From NCBI GenBank assembly GCA_025055675.1, contig JANWWT010000001.1:62001-126000 (forward strand): a stretch of DNA of 64,000 bases. The letters are read 5' to 3'. The translations under genes and the position numbers were made by a program. Source of the stretch: Pseudanabaenaceae cyanobacterium SKYG29 (lineage in GTDB: Bacteria > Cyanobacteriota > Cyanobacteriia > Pseudanabaenales > Pseudanabaenaceae). Below are positions 60,093 through 64,000 of this stretch, piece by piece (the first letter of the stretch is position 1; each line of letters opens with the position of its first letter). The notes beneath the pieces were generated by a model, which was given only the letters and a program-made list of their open reading frames with translations, was not told the origin of the DNA and ran no database searches.

Positions 60093-62008
60093 ACGAGGGT
60101 AAAGCGGCTGCTGAGATTGACGGTAGTCGCTACTCCCACTAACACAGCTAGCAGGTCATCATTAGCGCTTAGCCCTGGCGTACCGTCGTTGTCTAAAAAG
60201 ACAGCAGTACCACTGGGTAAACCGCTGGGAGCACTGCCAGTCACATAGGTATCGGCACGGCGCAGTTGCAGAAAATCTGTGGCGGGGTCAAAATCCTGGA
60301 TGAGGGCATAATCACCCAACCTCTGTCCCAGGTAGAAGGTGCGGGTAGCATTTGCCAGGACAAAGGTATCACTGCCACTACCCCCGATTAAAGTATCAAT
60401 CTCCCCTGTACCAAAATTATCGGAGGTGAGACTGACTCCTATCAGGGTATCATTGCCGTCGCCGCCGTTGACTGTGTCATTGTCCCGATCGCCCAGGAGC
60501 AAATCATTACCCGCCCCACCGAGGACTGAATCACGGTCACGCCCGCCGTAGAGGGTATCATTGCCGTCGCCGCCATCGATCGTATCATTACCCATGTTGC
60601 CAAAAATGAGGTCATTGCCCCCTAAGCCCAGAATGCGGTTGTTACCCCCCAAAGCCTGGATGGTGTCATTGCCAGCAGTGCCAGTGAACTCCTCAGGGAA
60701 AGGCAAATCCCGATCGAGTCTGACCAAACCCAAAAGGACGGGTGTGGGGGTAGGATCGAGGGGCACCGTACCATTGCCGCGAATCTGCACTGGTTCTAGA
60801 CCAAAGTCATTGTCATTTAACAGCGCCAGGGTGCGGCTATCCACTAAAGCTAGACCCTCCAACTTGTCAACCCCTACATAGCCAATCTGGGCGGCATTAA
60901 ACAATAGGCGTTTGCTGACGGGTTGAATCCCCGCGCTGTCCAACTGAGCGTAGGTAGCTTGCTCGATCGTGGTATTGGCGGGTAGCCTTGTCAAATTAGC
61001 CGGATTATTGATATTAGTCGCTTGGGAAATGTCAATTTGGTAGACCAATTTGTTAGAAGCAGTGGTATCTAGGTCATCCCTTTCGACAACGACAAACTTA
61101 CCATTGCCCAAAGATACCGCATCCCCGATCTTATCTGTCCGCGCATTACCAGAGGCAGCGATGCTGTCCAGGACGTAGATATATTCCCCTGTCACCCTTT
61201 TGCTGACAATATCAAACTCTACAATGCGCAGATTGCGGGAGTTACGAGATGTATTGTTATTGGCGGCGCTGGGATTATCAATAGCACTTTGGATAAAAGC
61301 ATAGAGCTTATTGCCTTCCAAGGCGACAGCTTCAAACCCACGATTCGCCCGCCGTTGGGCATAAACCGCTGGTAGAGCCTCTGTCCCAAAAGTACCTGGT
61401 GCGGCATTCACCGCTGCTGCTGTGCCCTGGGGAACGAAGCGATCGATCAATGTGCCTGTGGCACTGAATTGGTAGATAGCAGGGCGATACTCATCCACCA
61501 ACCAGAAGGTGCCGTCCCTGGCAACCACAATCCCTTCCAAATCCGCCCCTAGGGGGTCATTATTCAAACGATTGCCCCAGAGGTCAATAGGCACTTCATC
61601 CGTGTAGGGGCTACCCTGAGCACCTGCTTGCAAATTGGGCAACCCTGTAATGGGAGTCCGCCCATCCTGGCGCGTAAGGGGAATACGGTTAAGGATTGTG
61701 AATGCGCCCGTGGTGGGATTTAACTCAAACCTGATGACTTCTGCCTGAAAGTTGGGTAAAGCGAAGGGGCGTTCATTGCCTGCCACATCCCGGAGTAAGT
61801 CAGTGGGTTCGCCGTTGGGACCCCGATCGGGGTGAGTGACAAAGCGCAAATTCCCCTGAGGTGTGCGACCTTCAAAAAATAGCCCTGAAAAACCCCCTAA
61901 GAAAATTTCCTGGGGGGTAGTAGTTTGGGCGGGGTTAGAGGGATTAGTACCTGCGGTTCTGCCTAAAACAGGACGGTTACGCCATTCAAAATTAGTGATA
62001 GTTGCCAT
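60089..62008 (-). CDS. Esterase-like phytase-domain protein with C-terminal RTX calcium repeats
   Basis: This 639-residue protein has no N-terminal signal peptide. The first 440 residues resemble the esterase-like/phytase beta-propeller family (GGFSGLFFEG, DLEGIVVARDGTFWLVDEY, FEAVALEGNKLYAF). Residues about 445-540 hold RTX nonapeptides (GGDGNDTLYGG, GGAGNDLLLG), followed by a C-terminal segment typical of type I secretion. It is most likely an exported Ca-dependent phosphatase or esterase. The TolC-like protein in this window could be its exit, which is a guess. Confidence 0.86.
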   Translation of the reverse strand: MATITNFEWRNRPVLGRTAGTNPSNPAQTTTPQEIFLGGFSGLFFEGRTPQGNLRFVTHPDRGPNGEPTDLLRDVAGNERPFALPNFQAEVIRFELNPTTGAFTILNRIPLTRQDGRTPITGLPNLQAGAQGSPYTDEVPIDLWGNRLNNDPLGADLEGIVVARDGTFWLVDEYRPAIYQFSATGTLIDRFVPQGTAAAVNAAPGTFGTEALPAVYAQRRANRGFEAVALEGNKLYAFIQSAIDNPSAANNNTSRNSRNLRIVEFDIVSKRVTGEYIYVLDSIAASGNARTDKIGDAVSLGNGKFVVVERDDLDTTASNKLVYQIDISQATNINNPANLTRLPANTTIEQATYAQLDSAGIQPVSKRLLFNAAQIGYVGVDKLEGLALVDSRTLALLNDNDFGLEPVQIRGNGTVPLDPTPTPVLLGLVRLDRDLPFPEEFTGTAGNDTIQALGGNNRILGLGGNDLIFGNMGNDTIDGGDGNDTLYGGRDRDSVLGGAGNDLLLGDRDNDTVNGGDGNDTLIGVSLTSDNFGTGEIDTLIGGSGSDTFVLANATRTFYLGQRLGDYALIQDFDPATDFLQLRRADTYVTGSAPSGLPSGTAVFLDNDGTPGLSANDDLLAVLVGVATTVNLSSRFTLV

Positions 62009-62653
62009 GGAACGCTGTAGTACTCAGCCCCATCATTCTACCGTGGCTGGTATGGCCGTAAACCTTGATACAAAACTTGACATTTCTCTGCTTCCCCCAA
62101 ATATTCACTTGAGCCATTTGTTGGCGACTGTAAAGCAAGCTCTAATTAGTCTTGTTGGCATAGATTTTTGATGTTCACAAATTGAAGTTTAGAAAGGATG
62201 TCATGAATTGATAATGAAACTAGCCAAGTTCTGATGAATAGAGAAGGGTTAAGTTTGGGGTAATCATTGGCAGGTAAGTTTTAGAATAAACAACTCCCTA
62301 TTGAGGGTAAATAATTTAACTTGTTTCTGGTCAAAATAAATCATACGCCTTTTCCTTCTGAGTTTTAACTATCATAAGATGTAAGCAGTGACAAGAGCCA
62401 AAGGAATAATGACAGACCCTTGAGGAGCTGGGGCCAGATCGCTGAATGTTAGCCTTACCGAGGGCTGACAGTTGGAATTTTTGGACTTAAAGTTCTAGCT
62501 TGCAGACAAAATACGTTTTTGATGAGGTGAAGCAGAATTTTTTTGGTTCGAGGAGGTAAAACAGATCATTAAAAATTGCAGTTATCAACATCCCTAGCAC
62601 TATGTACCTCCTGTAAGATAAAATCAAACCTGTAACATGAGAGGGAGGTGGGG
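62009..62653. other. Gene-free region before the chemoreceptor gene
   Basis: The 645 bases are AT-rich and hold no open frame I trust. A short hairpin TTAGCC/GGCTGA (about 62450-62472) is present without a T run. TAAGAT (62615-62620) and GGGAGGTGGGG before the ATG at 62654 fit promoter and ribosome-binding site of the chemoreceptor gene. I see no known RNA. Confidence 0.4.
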
Positions 62654-64000
62654 ATGTTCAAAAACATGACACTGCAAGCACGGATTGTCACCGCATTTTT
62701 ATTTATGGCAGTGCTAGTAATTGTGGTTGCCTCTGTGGGTGTCTGGGGAATCCGTTCCCTCGCTCAACAGATTGAGATTATTAGAACCAACTCCTACCCC
62801 ACCGCGATCGTTTTATTGCGCCTACAGCAAGAACACATAGCCCAGCGCGCTGCTGTGCGTCTCCTCCTCCGTAGTAATGCCACCCTAGAGGAAAGACGCA
62901 AAGGAGATAGAGAACTAACCAGGGCACTAGAAGAGGCCCCCAAAGCTATTCAAGAGTATGATGTTTTACCCCGTGATCAGGTAGAGGATAAAATGTTCCA
63001 GAACTTCAAAGCCAAGTGGGCTAATTGGGAAAGGCTACTAGGTAATATCAAGAGTTTGTTGGATGAATACAAAGAGTTGGGAGTGCTTGACCCCCGTAGA
63101 ACATTGGTAGAATTGCGGTTAGCAGGACGCACTAACACAGTTGAATTTGCCAAAGCACAACGATCGGTAGAAATCCTAGATAAGATTTTGGAGATTAAAA
63201 GACTGGAAAGCGATCGAGCATTTACAGAGGCAGAACAAGCACTAGAGGAATTAGTCAGTTACAGCAAGGGGTTTGCACAAAAGACCTTCCAGCAGGCAGA
63301 ACGAAGTGTGAAAGCAGCTAACTTTTGGATTGTAGTCTGGACTGTAATTGGTCCAATTACCGCGATAGTGTTTGGTATAGTATTCAGCAATACTATTGCC
63401 AAGCCCCTGGGAGCTAAAATTGCTACAGTGGTAGCAGTAGCAGAAAAAATAGCCGAGGGTGATTTAACTTCCCAGGTACAAGAAGCAGAGATCAAAGATG
63501 AAATTGGGCGCTTGCTGGATGCCTTTCGCTTAATGACTATTAGTCTCAACAATTTAATTGCCCAGGTCAATCAATCAGGAGTCAAAATTACATCTTCTGC
63601 TACGCAGATTGCTGCATCGGGCAAACAGTTAGAAGCTACCGTTAATGAGCAAGTCGCCTCGACTAATCAAGTAGTCGCCACTGCTAAAGAAATTGCTGCC
63701 ACATCTACAGAACTGTCGAGAGTGATGCGGGAAGTTTCCCACTTGGCGGATACCACAACTAATGCCGCAGCCACGGGGCAAAAAGACCTGGCTGTTATGG
63801 AAAAAACTATGCGGCAATTAGCAGATGCTACAGCTTCTATTTCTGTGCGGTTGGGGGTAATTAGTGAAAAGGCAAATAATATTAACACGATCGTGACTAC
63901 TATCACCAAAGTTGCCGACCAAACCAACTTATTATCTCTCAATGCGGCAATTGAGGCAGAAAAAGCAGGGGAATATGGTTTAGGCTTTGCGGTAGTGGCA
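62654..64000 (+). CDS. Methyl-accepting chemotaxis protein, 5' part (runs off the window)
   Basis: The frame is open for 449 codons to the window edge. Residues 13-35 form the first membrane helix. A four-helix-bundle-type sensor follows (EHIAQRAAVRLLLRSNA), then a second helix (about 222-243), HAMP (IAKPLGAKIATVVAVAEKI) and the signalling coiled coil ending in DQTNLLSLNAAIEAEKAGE, the conserved hairpin region that binds CheA/CheW. In cyanobacteria such proteins act in pilus-driven phototaxis. That role is inferred. Confidence 0.92.
   Translation, partial: MFKNMTLQARIVTAFLFMAVLVIVVASVGVWGIRSLAQQIEIIRTNSYPTAIVLLRLQQEHIAQRAAVRLLLRSNATLEERRKGDRELTRALEEAPKAIQEYDVLPRDQVEDKMFQNFKAKWANWERLLGNIKSLLDEYKELGVLDPRRTLVELRLAGRTNTVEFAKAQRSVEILDKILEIKRLESDRAFTEAEQALEELVSYSKGFAQKTFQQAERSVKAANFWIVVWTVIGPITAIVFGIVFSNTIAKPLGAKIATVVAVAEKIAEGDLTSQVQEAEIKDEIGRLLDAFRLMTISLNNLIAQVNQSGVKITSSATQIAASGKQLEATVNEQVASTNQVVATAKEIAATSTELSRVMREVSHLADTTTNAAATGQKDLAVMEKTMRQLADATASISVRLGVISEKANNINTIVTTITKVADQTNLLSLNAAIEAEKAGEYGLGFAVVA

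Noticed and set aside
60430-60680. Tandem repeats in the minus-strand gene as a CRISPR or satellite
   Set aside because: The repeats encode RTX nonapeptides in frame and vary at third positions, so they are protein repeats.
61863-62171. Plus-strand open frame of 102 codons at the start of the RTX gene
   Set aside because: It is mostly antisense to the RTX gene and its composition is not protein-like. The part beyond the gene has no recognisable pattern.

Overview
The window reads as chromosomal DNA from a cyanobacterium. The evidence is a photosynthetic-type ATP synthase operon with both b and b' subunits, the Calvin-cycle regulator CP12, a UbiA prenyltransferase of the plastoquinone type, a BT1/FBT folate transporter, several small cyanobacteria-restricted families (DUF3285-, DUF3593-, DUF1825-like) and a strong excess of the hexamer CGATCG. 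I cannot name the species. The gene content is almost all core metabolism and housekeeping. I see no insertion sequence, prophage, CRISPR array or rRNA. The only clear gene debris is a broken Uma2-type gene at about 13.85-14.09 kb.

Layout. 0-6 kb: ABC transporter ATPase (minus strand), then dnaK, ligA, a 46-residue membrane protein gene coupled to ybeY, and dgkA. 6-13.9 kb: ilvE, a fused M16 peptidase, a renalase-like flavoprotein, a folate-type transporter facing folP, and bcp/tsaE, which diverge from one shared CATG. 14.5-21 kb: tRNA-Lys, a TolC-like channel, hflX (with an apparent ATC start) behind a Lon-domain protein, ppx, and a J-domain/pentapeptide fusion. 21-30.5 kb: pcrA-type helicase, tRNA-Gly, fabG, M61 peptidase, a candidate small RNA, a glutamine amidotransferase, phoU, trhO, a PfkB heptose kinase and a TPR protein. 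30.5-36 kb: two small coupled genes, the SRP RNA, thrC, a cupin-8/JmjC-like protein, a TAXI-type binding protein with a possible attenuator, and two small cyanobacterial proteins. 36-47.5 kb: an operon of hybrid histidine kinase, cyclophilin and ketosynthase; then radA, ubiA, cp12, clpS, aroK, purD and fmt. 47.5-51.1 kb: a deoxyhypusine-synthase-like gene with a long structured leader, argC and a HEAT protein. 51.2-58.5 kb: a caspase-fold protein without its catalytic pair, then the ATP synthase operon atp1-a-c-b'-b-delta-alpha, followed by a creatininase-family gene where atpC (gamma) is usually found. 58.6-64 kb: a GH57 glycosidase, an RTX-type esterase-like protein, a 645-bp gene-free stretch and the 5' part of a chemoreceptor gene running off the window.

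Two patterns stand out. First, convergent neighbours nearly always overlap or abut at their 3' ends (10 of 11 pairs), so intrinsic terminators are rare. Second, several items do not fit routine annotation: the speY-like leader RNA, the caspase-fold pseudoenzyme, the hflX start, the shared bcp/tsaE start site, a Yfr1-like small RNA candidate and the missing atpC.
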